Of a stretch of 41,390 bases of DNA, positions 8,750-16,145 are shown one piece after another. This stretch comes from JAAXTX01 sp035560715 (GTDB lineage: Bacteria > Patescibacteriota > Minisyncoccia > Moranbacterales > UBA1568): the NCBI GenBank assembly GCA_035560715.1, contig DATMYW010000040.1:1-41390 (forward strand), given 5' to 3'. Positions within the stretch are counted from its first letter, which is position 1. The number at the start of each line of letters is the position of its first letter. The translations under genes and the position numbers were made by a program. The notes under the pieces are model-generated. The model saw only the letters and a program-made list of their open reading frames with translations. It was not told where the DNA came from and searched no databases.

Positions 8750-9904
8750 TTACCGAAAGAGGATGACGATCTTGTCGAGAATGTGGAAATTCGAAAAATC
8801 CCGGGCCGTGACGACGATCATCAGCAGGAGAAGGAGGATGAACCCTATCTGATGCGTGCGCTGTTCGATGATTTCCCTGACCGGTGTCCCTTTGAGCTTT
8901 CCGATAATGACGAACAGGATGCGGCCGCCATCGAGCGCCGGAAGCGGCAGGATATTGAAAATCGCAAGATTGATCGAGAGAATCGCGGCGAATTGGATCA
9001 GGTACGTAAGACCGAGTTCGCTCATCTGCTTCGTGGCATAGATGATTCCGACGGGACCCGTCACGTCGACCGCCTGATGGCCCGAGAAGAGCCCGGCGAC
9101 CATACCCACCAGCGCCGAAATGACTGACACGGCTATGCCCCACGTCGCTTGCGCGCCCCGGACGAGGGCCGCGTACCACGGATACCGAACCGTTCCTGTT
9201 TCCGCGAAGCTGATACCGAGCGCCCCCTCCCCCTGCGGCGCGTCCAGGCGAGGTGTTCCCCGAAGCGTACTCGACCGACCGGCACGCTCGATGATAATCG
9301 CGATTTCCTTTCCGAGGTTAGCGCTCACGAGCGCTTGCGCCTCCTCGGTCCCGGATACGGCGACGCCCTCGATGGCGATCATCTTATCGCCAGGACGGAT
9401 GCCCATCGACTCGGCGGGAGACCCCTTGTCCACGGAGTATATCTGCACGGAAATATCCTTCACGTCCGACCGGTCACCTTCCGGAATCGGCTGCGGCACA
9501 CCGGAAAAAAACAGCCACGACATCAGCATCCATGCCAGAAGCACGTTCATGGAGACGCCGGCCGCAAGCACCGCCACCTTGATCAGGGCCGATTTCGATG
9601 CGAAACTGTCAGGTTCGACGAGCGCGTTCTCATCTTCCCCCTTCATGCGGACGAACCCTCCGAACGGTATCCAATTAAGCGAATAGATCGTATGGTCCGA
9701 TGAGATGTCGTCGTCGCCGAGAACGATATGCCGTTTGCCAGTCTTCCCGTCCTTCACGATGCCAAGAAATCGCGGCGGAAATCCGAAACCGAATTCCTCG
9801 GCCTTGATGCCGTTCCTGACGGCCACGAAGAAATGGCCGAACTCATGCGCGAGCACGAGTATGCCGAGGAGGATGAAAAAAATGATGATGGTCGTCAGTG
9901 ACAT
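8750..9904 (-). CDS. rseP: RseP-type site-2 intramembrane zinc metalloprotease (M50)
   Basis: The 384-aa protein has HEFGH at residues 20-24 in the first membrane segment, the zinc-binding HExxH of site-2 proteases. A PDZ domain lies in the middle (GSPAESMGIRPGDKMIAIEG). The second zinc-ligand motif, NILPLPALDGGR, is in the penultimate membrane segment. Such proteases cut transmembrane anti-sigma factors or remnant signal peptides within the membrane. The gene follows frr by 18 bases, an old and widespread neighbourhood of frr and rseP. There is no SD site before the ATG. Substrates cannot be inferred; no sigma/anti-sigma pair is in this window. Confidence 0.93.
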   Translation of the reverse strand: MSLTTIIIFFILLGILVLAHEFGHFFVAVRNGIKAEEFGFGFPPRFLGIVKDGKTGKRHIVLGDDDISSDHTIYSLNWIPFGGFVRMKGEDENALVEPDSFASKSALIKVAVLAAGVSMNVLLAWMLMSWLFFSGVPQPIPEGDRSDVKDISVQIYSVDKGSPAESMGIRPGDKMIAIEGVAVSGTEEAQALVSANLGKEIAIIIERAGRSSTLRGTPRLDAPQGEGALGISFAETGTVRYPWYAALVRGAQATWGIAVSVISALVGMVAGLFSGHQAVDVTGPVGIIYATKQMSELGLTYLIQFAAILSINLAIFNILPLPALDGGRILFVIIGKLKGTPVREIIEQRTHQIGFILLLLLMIVVTARDFSNFHILDKIVILFR

Positions 9905-9922
9905 GTCGTCTGTTCGGAAGGA

Positions 9923-10486
9923 TTATACCGTGAGGATTTCCTCCTCTTTGCGCTTGCGCACCGTCTCGAGTTCCGCATTCCAACGGTCGGTCTCCTTCTG
10001 CAATTCGTCCTTCCCTGAAAATTTCTCGTCCTCGCCGATAAGTCCATCCTTCTCGAGCGACTGTATTTCCTTCCAGACTTCCTCCCGAATGCCGCGGACC
10101 GAAACACGTGCATCCTCGGCTCGCGCATTGAGCGCCTTTACGAGATCTCGTCGCCGTTCCTCGGTAAGCTGCGGAAGGTTGAGACGGATGACATGACCGT
10201 CATCGGCGGGATTGAGGCCAAGGTCCGATGAACGGATAGCCTCGGCGACCGCCTGCAGGCTCGACTGGTCCCACGGCGCAATAGCGATCGTCCTCGGTTC
10301 GGGGACGCTGACGCTCGCGATCTGCTTGATCGGTGTCCGTGCTCCGTAGTACTCCACCAAGATATCCTCAACGAGCGACGGGTGCGCCCGTCCGGTTCTC
10401 AATTTCGCCGCCTCACCTTGGAAATGTTCCAGTGCCGCACGGAATCGCCCTTCGTTCGCTCCGATGATCGTCTTCGATTCTCCCAT
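9923..10486 (-). CDS. frr: Ribosome recycling factor
   Basis: The 187-aa protein with EF-G splits post-termination ribosomes. The family is recognised from LRTGRAHPSLVEDILVEYYG, the PWDQSSLQAVAEAI region and the three-helix-bundle C-terminus RKRKEEEILTV. The length matches the usual 185 aa. The start is set at 10486 (MGESKTIIG); the open frame reaches 51 bases further but the added part is not family-like and would run into the upstream lipoprotein gene. No clear SD site is present. It lies between the lipoprotein gene and rseP in one run of minus-strand genes. Confidence 0.95.
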   Translation of the reverse strand: MGESKTIIGANEGRFRAALEHFQGEAAKLRTGRAHPSLVEDILVEYYGARTPIKQIASVSVPEPRTIAIAPWDQSSLQAVAEAIRSSDLGLNPADDGHVIRLNLPQLTEERRRDLVKALNARAEDARVSVRGIREEVWKEIQSLEKDGLIGEDEKFSGKDELQKETDRWNAELETVRKRKEEEILTV

Positions 10487-10526
10487 ACCGGTAGAAAAAT
10501 TATTATGTCGTATCGGCCGTGATGCC

Positions 10527-11693
10527 CTACTTGGCATTTCGCAGTCCGAGAAACAGGAAACGCGGGTCGAACGGATCGTACGTGATGACGGAAGCCGCCC
10601 GGTCGGTATTGATCTCCGTCACCGACCACGTCGCGCCGGCATCGGTCGAACGATAGGTCGTCTTTCCGGCGATGAAGATGATGTTTCTAGAATTCTTCGG
10701 GTCTATCGCGATGGAACGGATGGGGAATTTGCTCGCGCTGTCGATGATATTGAGTTTCGTCCAGCTCTTTCCTTTGTTGTCGCTGCGGAAAACGCCTGAC
10801 TGAGACGTCCCCGCGAAGAGCACTCCCGATTGTGTCGGATCGGCGGTCAGATACAGGATCTGTCCCGGGGTCGCTTCGCCGCCCGGCGCCGGAATATCGC
10901 CCTTCAACAGAGCCTGGCGCTGTTCCTGCGCCCGGACCGTATCCCAGTCGATCCAGGTATTCCCGCCGTCGCTCGAATGATACGTCTTCTTCTCGTATGC
11001 CAGAAATGACAAGGAGTTCCGCTGTTTGGCGTCGAAGACGATGTAGGAAACGATACCGTATTCCGGCTTTCCCCCGAGGTTCTTCCACGTATCGCCCGCA
11101 TCATCCGACCGCAACAGCGTCCCGGCATTCGTACCGGCATAAATGATGTCGGCGTTCCACGGATCCTGCGCGAGCGCCGAAACGAACGTATCGCTTCCCG
11201 GCTCGGTGTAGACCGCTTTCCAATTGGCTCCCGAGTCATCGGTACGGAATATCTTGCCCTGTCCGTTCATCACGCCGGATGCGAACATCCGCGTATCGGG
11301 ATCCCTCCGGTCGATGATGAAACTGTATATGCGTTTCGGCGGGAACACGATCGGCGTCCATGTCTCGCCTCCGTTTTCCGTCCGGAACACGCCGTTGTCA
11401 ATCGTCCCGAGCACGATCGTGAGCGGCTTGGTCGGGTGAAAATTGACAGACAGTATTTCGGCGGTATCGATGATGTGCGTAGCATCAACCGAGGACTTCA
11501 CCACGAACGACTGTCCGCCGTCTTCGCTCTTCCAGACACTCCCTTTGACGTTCTTGGAAACAAGCCCCCCTGGAACCGGAATCACGTTCTGGTCGCCTCC
11601 CGCCTGCTGAGGCGTCAGCGTACAGCCTGACAACGTGAAAGCGGCCAACACCACGGGGACGGCAAGAAACGTCTTGTTCATTCTTGTGGGCAT
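10527..11693 (-). CDS. Lipoprotein with Asp-box (BNR/sialidase-type) beta-propeller
   Basis: The protein has a short basic N-terminus, a hydrophobic stretch and a lipobox LSGC, so it should be lipidated and held on the outer face of the membrane. The mature part has at least seven Asp-box repeats of the type SxDxGxTW (SEDGGQSF, TENGGETW, TDDSGANW, SDDAGDTW, SSDGGNTW, SDNKGKSW, STDAGATW), the mark of a VPS10/sialidase-like propeller. Glycosidase catalytic residues are not evident, so a binding or scaffold role is more likely than hydrolysis. The start is ambiguous between ATGs at 11693 and 11681; both leave the signal intact. An upstream TGCTATACT extended -10 near 11726 could drive it. Confidence 0.8.
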   Translation of the reverse strand: MPTRMNKTFLAVPVVLAAFTLSGCTLTPQQAGGDQNVIPVPGGLVSKNVKGSVWKSEDGGQSFVVKSSVDATHIIDTAEILSVNFHPTKPLTIVLGTIDNGVFRTENGGETWTPIVFPPKRIYSFIIDRRDPDTRMFASGVMNGQGKIFRTDDSGANWKAVYTEPGSDTFVSALAQDPWNADIIYAGTNAGTLLRSDDAGDTWKNLGGKPEYGIVSYIVFDAKQRNSLSFLAYEKKTYHSSDGGNTWIDWDTVRAQEQRQALLKGDIPAPGGEATPGQILYLTADPTQSGVLFAGTSQSGVFRSDNKGKSWTKLNIIDSASKFPIRSIAIDPKNSRNIIFIAGKTTYRSTDAGATWSVTEINTDRAASVITYDPFDPRFLFLGLRNAK

Positions 11694-11759
11694 AATTCGC
11701 AAATATTCGAGTTCAATCCCTCCAAGTATAGCAGAACGACCGAGAAAACGGAACGCCGA

Positions 11760-11788
11760 TTGACGATGTCAGGATTACAGGGTATGCT
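11760..11788 (+). promoter_or_regulatory. Promoter of the tRNA-Lys/GIY-YIG locus
   Basis: TTGACG (11760-11765), 17 bases, TATGCT (11783-11788). The predicted start near 11795 is just upstream of the broken tRNA-Lys copy. It is therefore probably the original tRNA promoter, now separated from the intact tRNA by the nuclease gene. Confidence 0.6.
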
Positions 11789-11809
11789 TCCGTTGTTTCC
11801 GACACCCAT

Positions 11810-11868
11810 GGGTCGTTAGCTCAGCCGGTTGATCAGCCAGTTGGCGGACTTTTAAGCCAACGGTCGCA
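11810..11868 (+). pseudogene. Degenerate 5' part of a tRNA-Lys gene
   Basis: From GGGTCGTTAGCTCAG through CTTTTAAGCCAACGGTCGCA this stretch matches the intact tRNA-Lys at 12150. The D-arm carries changes and extra bases, the anticodon loop is enlarged, and the T-arm and 3' acceptor strand are missing. The similarity ends at about 11868, where unrelated sequence leads into the GIY-YIG start. It cannot fold as a tRNA. Confidence 0.8.
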
Positions 11869-11892
11869 AACTTACAATAATAGCGATTCAAT

Positions 11893-12159
11893 ATGGCATA
11901 CATCATGTATGTCATCCGAAGCGATACCGGCAGAAGATACACCGGATCCACATCGGACCTGGAAAAACGGTTGCAGCGCCATAATGGGGAACTTCCGCGA
12001 AAAAAGTCTTCATACACGAGGAATAATGGGAACGAGTGGACACTGAAATATAAAGAAGAGTATCCTACAAGAACGGAGGCGGAAATACGGGAGAAGCAAT
12101 TGAAAGGGTATCAGGGAAGAAGGTTCATTCAATCGATCATCGATAACTCGGGTCGTTAG
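11893..12159 (+). CDS. Small GIY-YIG nuclease
   Basis: The 88-aa single-domain protein has the GIY-YIG core: IMYVIRS near residues 4-10, RRYTGST at 14-20, the catalytic-arginine helix DLEKRLQRHN at 22-31, and the glutamate helix EAEIREKQLKGY. The family makes single- or double-strand DNA cuts and includes homing enzymes and small stand-alone proteins of unknown role that are common in Patescibacteria. The gene lies between a broken and an intact tRNA-Lys copy. Its stop codon TAG (12157-12159) is formed by tRNA bases, so gene and tRNA overlap by 10 bases. No SD site is seen. Confidence 0.85.
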   Translation: MAYIMYVIRSDTGRRYTGSTSDLEKRLQRHNGELPRKKSSYTRNNGNEWTLKYKEEYPTRTEAEIREKQLKGYQGRRFIQSIIDNSGR

Positions 12160-12222
12160 CTCAGTTGGTAGAGCAGTGGCCTTTTAAGCCAACGGTCGCA
12201 GGTTCGAGCCCTGCACGACCCA
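12150..12222 (+). tRNA. tRNA-Lys (anticodon UUU)
   Basis: The 73-base cloverleaf has acceptor stem GGGTCGT/ACGACCC with discriminator A, D-arm GCTC/GAGC, anticodon loop CTTTTAA (anticodon TTT), T-arm GCAGG/CCTGC with loop TTCGAGC, and a five-base variable loop. The outermost anticodon-stem pair is G-A. CCA is not encoded (ACCG follows), so it must be added by a nucleotidyltransferase. Confidence 0.95.
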
Positions 12223-12325
12223 CCGAGAACATGAGAAAGAAACCGAAGACGTCGGCACGAAAGGATCGGAAGTGAGGATATCGCTTCTTATCCGGCTTGT
12301 CGAATGGTGGTTCGGTTTCCAAATT

Positions 12326-12375
12326 ATACCCATCCGCGGGAGTGAACTCACTCTCCTGCCGCATGGGTATTTTTA
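12326..12375 (+). terminator. Intrinsic terminator after tRNA-Lys
   Basis: ATACCCAT (12326-12333) pairs with ATGGGTAT (12363-12370), with an inner GAGTG/CACTC stem, and is followed by TTTTATCGTTTT. It ends the tRNA-Lys transcript about 100 bases past the mature 3' end. Confidence 0.8.
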
Positions 12376-12504
12376 TCGTTTTGAAACGTTCGTCGGTTTG
12401 CTTCAAAAGAGAGAAGCCATTTAAAACGGTTCAGATGTCATCAACGACCGAGCATCGTTATATATTTTGATATTTTCATTATCCCGTTTCGCTTCAGTCC
12501 CCCG

Positions 12505-12533
12505 TTTACATTTCGGCTTTCCACCGGTATAAT
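12505..12533 (+). promoter_or_regulatory. Leaderless promoter of cysS
   Basis: TTTACA (12505-12510), 17 bases, TATAAT (12528-12533). With initiation 6-8 bases past the -10 box, the transcript starts at about 12540, at most two bases before the cysS ATG at 12542. Confidence 0.8.
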
Positions 12534-12541
12534 AGACCCAT

Positions 12542-13963
12542 ATGAGATTCCACAATACCCTTTCGAAAAAAAAGGAGGAATTCGAACCGATCAATCCCGG
12601 CAAGGTCGGCATGTATACGTGCGGACCGACGGTTTATGATTTCGCTCATATCGGCAATTTCAAAGCGTATATTTTTTCCGACACCATCCGGCGCCTCCTC
12701 GAACATGACGGATACGAGGTCCGTCTCATCAAGAACATTACCGATGTCGGTCATCTGACGGCGGACGATTTGGCACAGGGCGACTCCGGCGAGGACAAGG
12801 TGGAGCGGCGCGCCAAAACAGAAAAGAAGACTCCTGATGAAATCGCCCGGTTCTACGAGGAGGCGTTTCACAACGACGAGGACGCGCTCGATATCCTGCC
12901 CGCACAGTTCTTTCCGCGTGCCACGGCCCATATTCCCCACATGATCCGGATGATCGAAACACTCATCGACAAGGGACACGCGTACGAAGTGAACGGAAAT
13001 GTCTTTTACGACGTCACCTCTTTTCCCGAGTACGGAAAGCTCTCCGGCAACACGCTCGAGAACCTCAGGACCGGCGCGCGGCTCGAGGAACATCCCGACA
13101 AGCGCAATCCGTGGGATTTCGCACTTTGGCTCAAGGCGCCCGCGGGGCACATCATGCATTGGCCGTCCCCGTGGGGTGAGGGCTATCCCGGTTGGCATAT
13201 CGAATGTTCGGCGATGAGCCAGGAATACCTGGGCGACACGCTCGACATCCATACCGGCGGCGAAGATCACATCTTCCCCCATCACGAGGCCGAAATCGCG
13301 CAGTCCGAGGGCGCGACCGGAAAACCGTTCTCGCGGTTCTTCATGCATGAACGTCACCTCCTCGTCGACGGACAGAAGATGTCCAAGTCAAAAGGAAACT
13401 TCTACACCTTGCAGGATATCGTCACCAAGGGATTCGCTCCCTTGGACCTGCGCCTCCTCTATCTCTCCGCGCACTACCGCAGCCAGATGAACTTCACCTG
13501 GGACAGCCTCGCGCAGGCACGAAAAAATCGCGAGACCCTAGCCGCGTTCCATGATCGGCTGTCCGACCATGAGCCGATGACCGGCCCCGATATCGCTGCC
13601 GAGCCTCGCGAAGCGTTCCTCGCGGCACTCCGCGACGACCTCAATACCCCGCTCGCGCTTTCGGCGCTTCTCAACTTCGTGAACCGCACCAACGCGGCAA
13701 TCGACCGGGCGGAGCCGTTCGATACGCGCGCGGCCCTCGCCTTCCTCGACGAGGCGTTCCTCCTCTTCGGCATCCGCATTGAGAAGAAAATCATCTCAGC
13801 CGACGTACAGAAACTCATCATCCGACGCGAACAGGCCCGTAAGGAAAAAGATTTCGTCCTCGCCGATTCGCTCCGCGATCAGATCGCCGCCCTCGGCGTC
13901 TCGATCCGCGACTCGGTCTCTGCCAAGGATATCGTCCCAAAAGCGAAGACGACGAAGGATTAG
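12542..13963 (+). CDS. cysS: Cysteinyl-tRNA synthetase
   Basis: The 473-aa class I synthetase charges tRNA-Cys with cysteine. The zinc cysteine and HIGH-type motif are seen in YTCGPTVYDFAHIGN near residue 26. Further zinc ligands are in HIECSAMS and HHEAEIAQSE, and the KMSKSKGN loop is present. The C-terminal anticodon-binding helices contain RREQARKEKDFVLADSLRDQ. The length is close to the E. coli enzyme (461 aa). The start MRFHNTLSKKKEEF matches the family. There is no room for an SD site, since the promoter places the 5' end at the ATG. It stands alone, with a hairpin without T-run after it (13991-14018). Confidence 0.97.
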   Translation: MRFHNTLSKKKEEFEPINPGKVGMYTCGPTVYDFAHIGNFKAYIFSDTIRRLLEHDGYEVRLIKNITDVGHLTADDLAQGDSGEDKVERRAKTEKKTPDEIARFYEEAFHNDEDALDILPAQFFPRATAHIPHMIRMIETLIDKGHAYEVNGNVFYDVTSFPEYGKLSGNTLENLRTGARLEEHPDKRNPWDFALWLKAPAGHIMHWPSPWGEGYPGWHIECSAMSQEYLGDTLDIHTGGEDHIFPHHEAEIAQSEGATGKPFSRFFMHERHLLVDGQKMSKSKGNFYTLQDIVTKGFAPLDLRLLYLSAHYRSQMNFTWDSLAQARKNRETLAAFHDRLSDHEPMTGPDIAAEPREAFLAALRDDLNTPLALSALLNFVNRTNAAIDRAEPFDTRAALAFLDEAFLLFGIRIEKKIISADVQKLIIRREQARKEKDFVLADSLRDQIAALGVSIRDSVSAKDIVPKAKTTKD

Positions 13964-14060
13964 TCCCGGCTGCGGCAGCGATTCCGTTCGTACCACCATG
14001 TTACGTAATATGGTAGTAACGAGATCGAGGTCGCACGTATTGGACTTGCCCTCTAGGCAA

Positions 14061-14095
14061 CAAAATAAGCCTCATCGTTTCCGATGAGGCTTATT
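14061..14095 (-). terminator. Intrinsic terminator of the RT gene, overlapping its stop codon
   Basis: A 13-bp perfect stem (AATAAGCCTCATC with GATGAGGCTTATT) around a six-base loop is followed on the minus strand by TTGTT and a T-rich tail. The RT stop codon TAA lies inside the 5' edge of the stem. Confidence 0.8.
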
Positions 14096-15182
14096 ACAGT
14101 TGATGGATCCGTCCCCTGAGCTCCTCCACTTCCTTGATGAGCTTCGGGGGCAGCGTTTCTCTGCGCGCGTGCGAATAGGTACCGCACAGCGCCGTCCATG
14201 CCGACTTGACCGCTTTGTCATCGAAGCCGTTCCCGAGCAGATACCGGACATGGTGGATCCGCTTCCTGAGCGTACGCTTGAAGTCGCGCGTGTTGTGGAC
14301 ATCTCCATCCCGAAGTACGAGCCCGAGGCTATGAACGGCATATCTAGGAAGCGTCCGCACCCTCAGTTTGTGGGTTTCGAACATTGGGTGATACCATTCG
14401 CTTCTCGGTACGTTATGAAATAGATCCATCCGCCAGATCTTTTTCAGTACCGTCCAGACGAGTTTCCGGTCCATGTGATCCCCCGGCACGGAAAAGAAGA
14501 CATTGTCCGCATACCGCGTGTACGTTCCGCCGACGCTTTCCGCCAGACGCGAGAGACGTTCGTCGATCCACTCGAACATCAGCTCGAAAATCCGGGGACT
14601 GAGCGGCGAACCCTGCGTGAGTCTTCCCTCGAACGTGGCGAGATCGGCCAAGATATTCGATACCCGCCACGAATAGTCACGCTTCCGGAACCATCGGAAA
14701 ATCACGTCTCTCTCGATGCTCGGGAACGCGTTCGTCACGTCGACCATGAGCAGGTACGTGTTCTTCGCGTGCGGTGCCAACGCTTCGACGCAGCTCCCAC
14801 CGAGAAATCCGAATGAGTGCGGGCTTCTGTTCAGGTCGGAAAGCAGTTCCCGCGAGATGTTCCGCTGGACCTCCTTGAGTACCTTGTGGGGAGCCGTGAT
14901 TTTTCTCTTCCCTTTTCCATCCCGTTTCGTCACGAAATGCGTCGTGTAGCCGAATGACCCGCCACGGAATCCCGCGACCGCAAAGAGAAAGCGATGCGGT
15001 TTCATTCCGATTCTCGCGGCAAGCCACAGGAACGCCGCCGTATCCCTTCCCCGAATGCGTTCCATCCGTTCGTTCATCCAGTCGCTCGTATACTGCTCGA
15101 TATTCGCCTCTCGTTCCTCCGTATCGCGCCCGAGGGACAAAGCGAACTCGATATCCGATTCACTCCACGGAATCCGATCCAT
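14094..15182 (-). CDS. Retron-like reverse transcriptase with YADN active site
   Basis: The 362-aa protein is a stand-alone RT without an En, maturase or X/Zn domain. Motifs in order are RKITAPHKVLKEVQRNI (93-109), SFGFLGGS (123-130), VDVTNAFPSI (147-156; catalytic D148), QGSPLSP (190-196), YTRYADN (221-227) and a C-terminal HSLGLVL (284-290) with a following basic helix. The order and spacing resemble retron RTs. However, the retron NAxxH position reads ALAPH, VTG reads SLG, and the second aspartate of YxDD is N227. QGSPLSP argues against DGR-type RTs. The start at 15182 has GGAGG five bases upstream; the frame stays open further but crosses a terminator. Retron and defence RTs work with a nearby ncRNA, and such a candidate lies directly upstream. 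Confidence 0.9.
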   Translation of the reverse strand: MDRIPWSESDIEFALSLGRDTEEREANIEQYTSDWMNERMERIRGRDTAAFLWLAARIGMKPHRFLFAVAGFRGGSFGYTTHFVTKRDGKGKRKITAPHKVLKEVQRNISRELLSDLNRSPHSFGFLGGSCVEALAPHAKNTYLLMVDVTNAFPSIERDVIFRWFRKRDYSWRVSNILADLATFEGRLTQGSPLSPRIFELMFEWIDERLSRLAESVGGTYTRYADNVFFSVPGDHMDRKLVWTVLKKIWRMDLFHNVPRSEWYHPMFETHKLRVRTLPRYAVHSLGLVLRDGDVHNTRDFKRTLRKRIHHVRYLLGNGFDDKAVKSAWTALCGTYSHARRETLPPKLIKEVEELRGRIHQL

Positions 15183-15216
15183 AGCCCCTCCTTTTTCGTC
15201 GTTTGATCGATACTGT

Positions 15217-15262
15217 AAAAAAACACCTCCGCCCTTTCCTGTATGTCGGAAGGAATCGGAGG
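15217..15262 (-). terminator. Intrinsic terminator just upstream of the RT gene
   Basis: On the minus strand CCTCCG and TTCCT pair with AGGAA and CGGAGG around a ten-base loop, followed by TG and seven T. It would end the upstream RNA 35 bases before the RT start codon, so RT expression needs read-through or antitermination. Confidence 0.8.
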
Positions 15263-15399
15263 GAACCGTCATGACCGCTCCGCGCCCGGCTTTCTGTGTG
15301 GACGTTACCTCACCTGACCGGTTTATCATGTTATCCGTCCGAATTCCGACGGACCCTCCGACCCTCGATAGGTACTCGGAGATATCGAGCGACACGGCT
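15217..15399 (-). ncRNA. Candidate RT-associated structured RNA (about 183 nt)
   Basis: This interval is bounded by a near-consensus promoter (15406-15433) and an intrinsic terminator (15217-15262). It contains no plausible gene. The minus strand folds into at least three elements: a 7-bp hairpin CTCGATA/TATCGAG (15364-15370 with 15383-15389), a 6-bp hairpin TCCGTC/GACGGA (15334-15339 with 15348-15353), and a longer AACCG-TCA/TGACGGTT pairing. TCGGAGGG (15354-15361) is also fully complementary to CCCTCCGA (15256-15263), which is half of the terminator stem. The position directly before a retron-like RT is where msr-msd or DRT ncRNAs sit. A plain attenuator leader for RT is the main alternative. 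Confidence 0.5.
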
Positions 15400-15405
15400 G
15401 AGATG

Positions 15406-15433
15406 ACTATACCAGATATGTCGGAACAGTCAA
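15406..15433 (-). promoter_or_regulatory. Promoter of the RT-associated RNA
   Basis: The minus strand reads TTGACT (15428-15433), 16 bases, TATAGT (15406-15411), with a start predicted at an A near 15399. No gene starts within 200 bases downstream, so the first product is an RNA. Confidence 0.7.
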
Positions 15434-15626
15434 CGGCGCGCTCCGTTTTTAGAAAACGCTGCCGAAAATAATCTCCCGTTCGCCGCCCTCGAAGCATTGT
15501 CTGCGACTCCGTCTCCACGAAAGACGTCGTGCCGAAGCCGAAAGTCGCGAGAGAATACGATCGGACTCTCGACGATGTTTCCGTCAAGGGTCCGTTGATT
15601 CGGTCCGACAATGTGACTTTCCATGC
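15434..15626 (-). other. Non-coding stretch between the 172-aa gene and the RT-RNA promoter
   Basis: I see no convincing gene here. The minus strand has a hairpin GTCGAGAG with CTCTCGCGAC (one two-base bulge) and another, CGTCT/AGACG. No terminator follows the 172-aa gene, so its transcript may run on into the RT region. Confidence 0.4.
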
Positions 15627-16145
15627 TCACGTCGACGCATCGCATCCCGTGAATAGAGCGACCGATTCCGCCCAGCCGGCTTGGATCGTCGGGATCTTGT
15701 GTGGTCCGACACGAATGACGCCGAGCTGACCGCCTTTGACGGAGACCAGATACAGCATGTCGTCAGTCGAATCGTCGGTATACCGATACGATCCCATTAT
15801 CATTGGAACCCGATGTTCCTTTGGTAGGGCGCGGTACAGGCTTTCGAAGTATCCGCGGGCGCTGCCACTCAGCAAGTTCGGCAAATGCTCCCAGACGCGT
15901 ACGTCATACGTCAGGCCGATAGGACCGACGTTCCGGTTGAGACAGCAGACCAGCCGGTCGATTTCCGACAGGATCCGTATCGCCTGTTCGTACGTCACGA
16001 TTATGTTTCGGTGTCGAAAGTCAAACTCGACGCGTTTCGTCCTGAGTATGGAACGGCAAGGAACATCAAAAACGTTTTCCGACAGACGGAGTGCCGACAA
16101 TGCTTCGAGGTCGGAATACCCGGGAATATGGATGATGCGTGACAT
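15627..16145 (-). CDS. Hypothetical 172-aa protein in the RT island
   Basis: I do not recognise this family. The start at 16145 (MSRIIHIPGYSDLEAL) is supported by GAGGTG six bases upstream. The protein is soluble with no signal or membrane segment. It has an N-terminal leucine-rich part (LEALSALRLSENVFD), a helix YEQAIRILSEIDRLVCCLN near the middle, and a C-terminal beta-rich part with YLVSVKGGQLGVIRVG. It lies between the 145-aa gene and the RT, all on one strand. A link to RT function is inferred from position only. Confidence 0.65.
   Translation of the reverse strand: MSRIIHIPGYSDLEALSALRLSENVFDVPCRSILRTKRVEFDFRHRNIIVTYEQAIRILSEIDRLVCCLNRNVGPIGLTYDVRVWEHLPNLLSGSARGYFESLYRALPKEHRVPMIMGSYRYTDDSTDDMLYLVSVKGGQLGVIRVGPHKIPTIQAGWAESVALFTGCDAST

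Larger units (their letters stand above)
12223..12541 (+). other. Intergenic stretch between tRNA-Lys and cysS
   Basis: This 319-base gap holds a terminator at 12326-12375 and the cysS promoter at 12505-12533. I see no convincing gene in the rest. The minus-strand frame that crosses the tRNA is a well-known artefact of translating a tRNA backwards. Confidence 0.6.

Noticed and set aside
12161..12406. A minus-strand frame ending RAGLEPATVGLKG
   Set aside because: This is the well-known false protein made by translating a tRNA gene backwards.
13964..14060. tRNA-like or terminator structure after cysS
   Set aside because: There is a hairpin (13991-13999 with 14010-14018), but no T-run and no cloverleaf.
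14094..15182. Diversity-generating retroelement
   Set aside because: The RT has QGSPLSP, not the DGR-type IGNLTSQ-like motif, and I found no template/variable repeat pair nearby.
14094..15182. Group II intron maturase
   Set aside because: There is no maturase X domain or endonuclease domain, and no domain V-like hairpin or exon context around it.
15430..15645. A 71-codon frame between the 172-aa gene and the RT-RNA promoter
   Set aside because: It overlaps the end of the 172-aa gene, lacks an SD site and its composition looks like chance.
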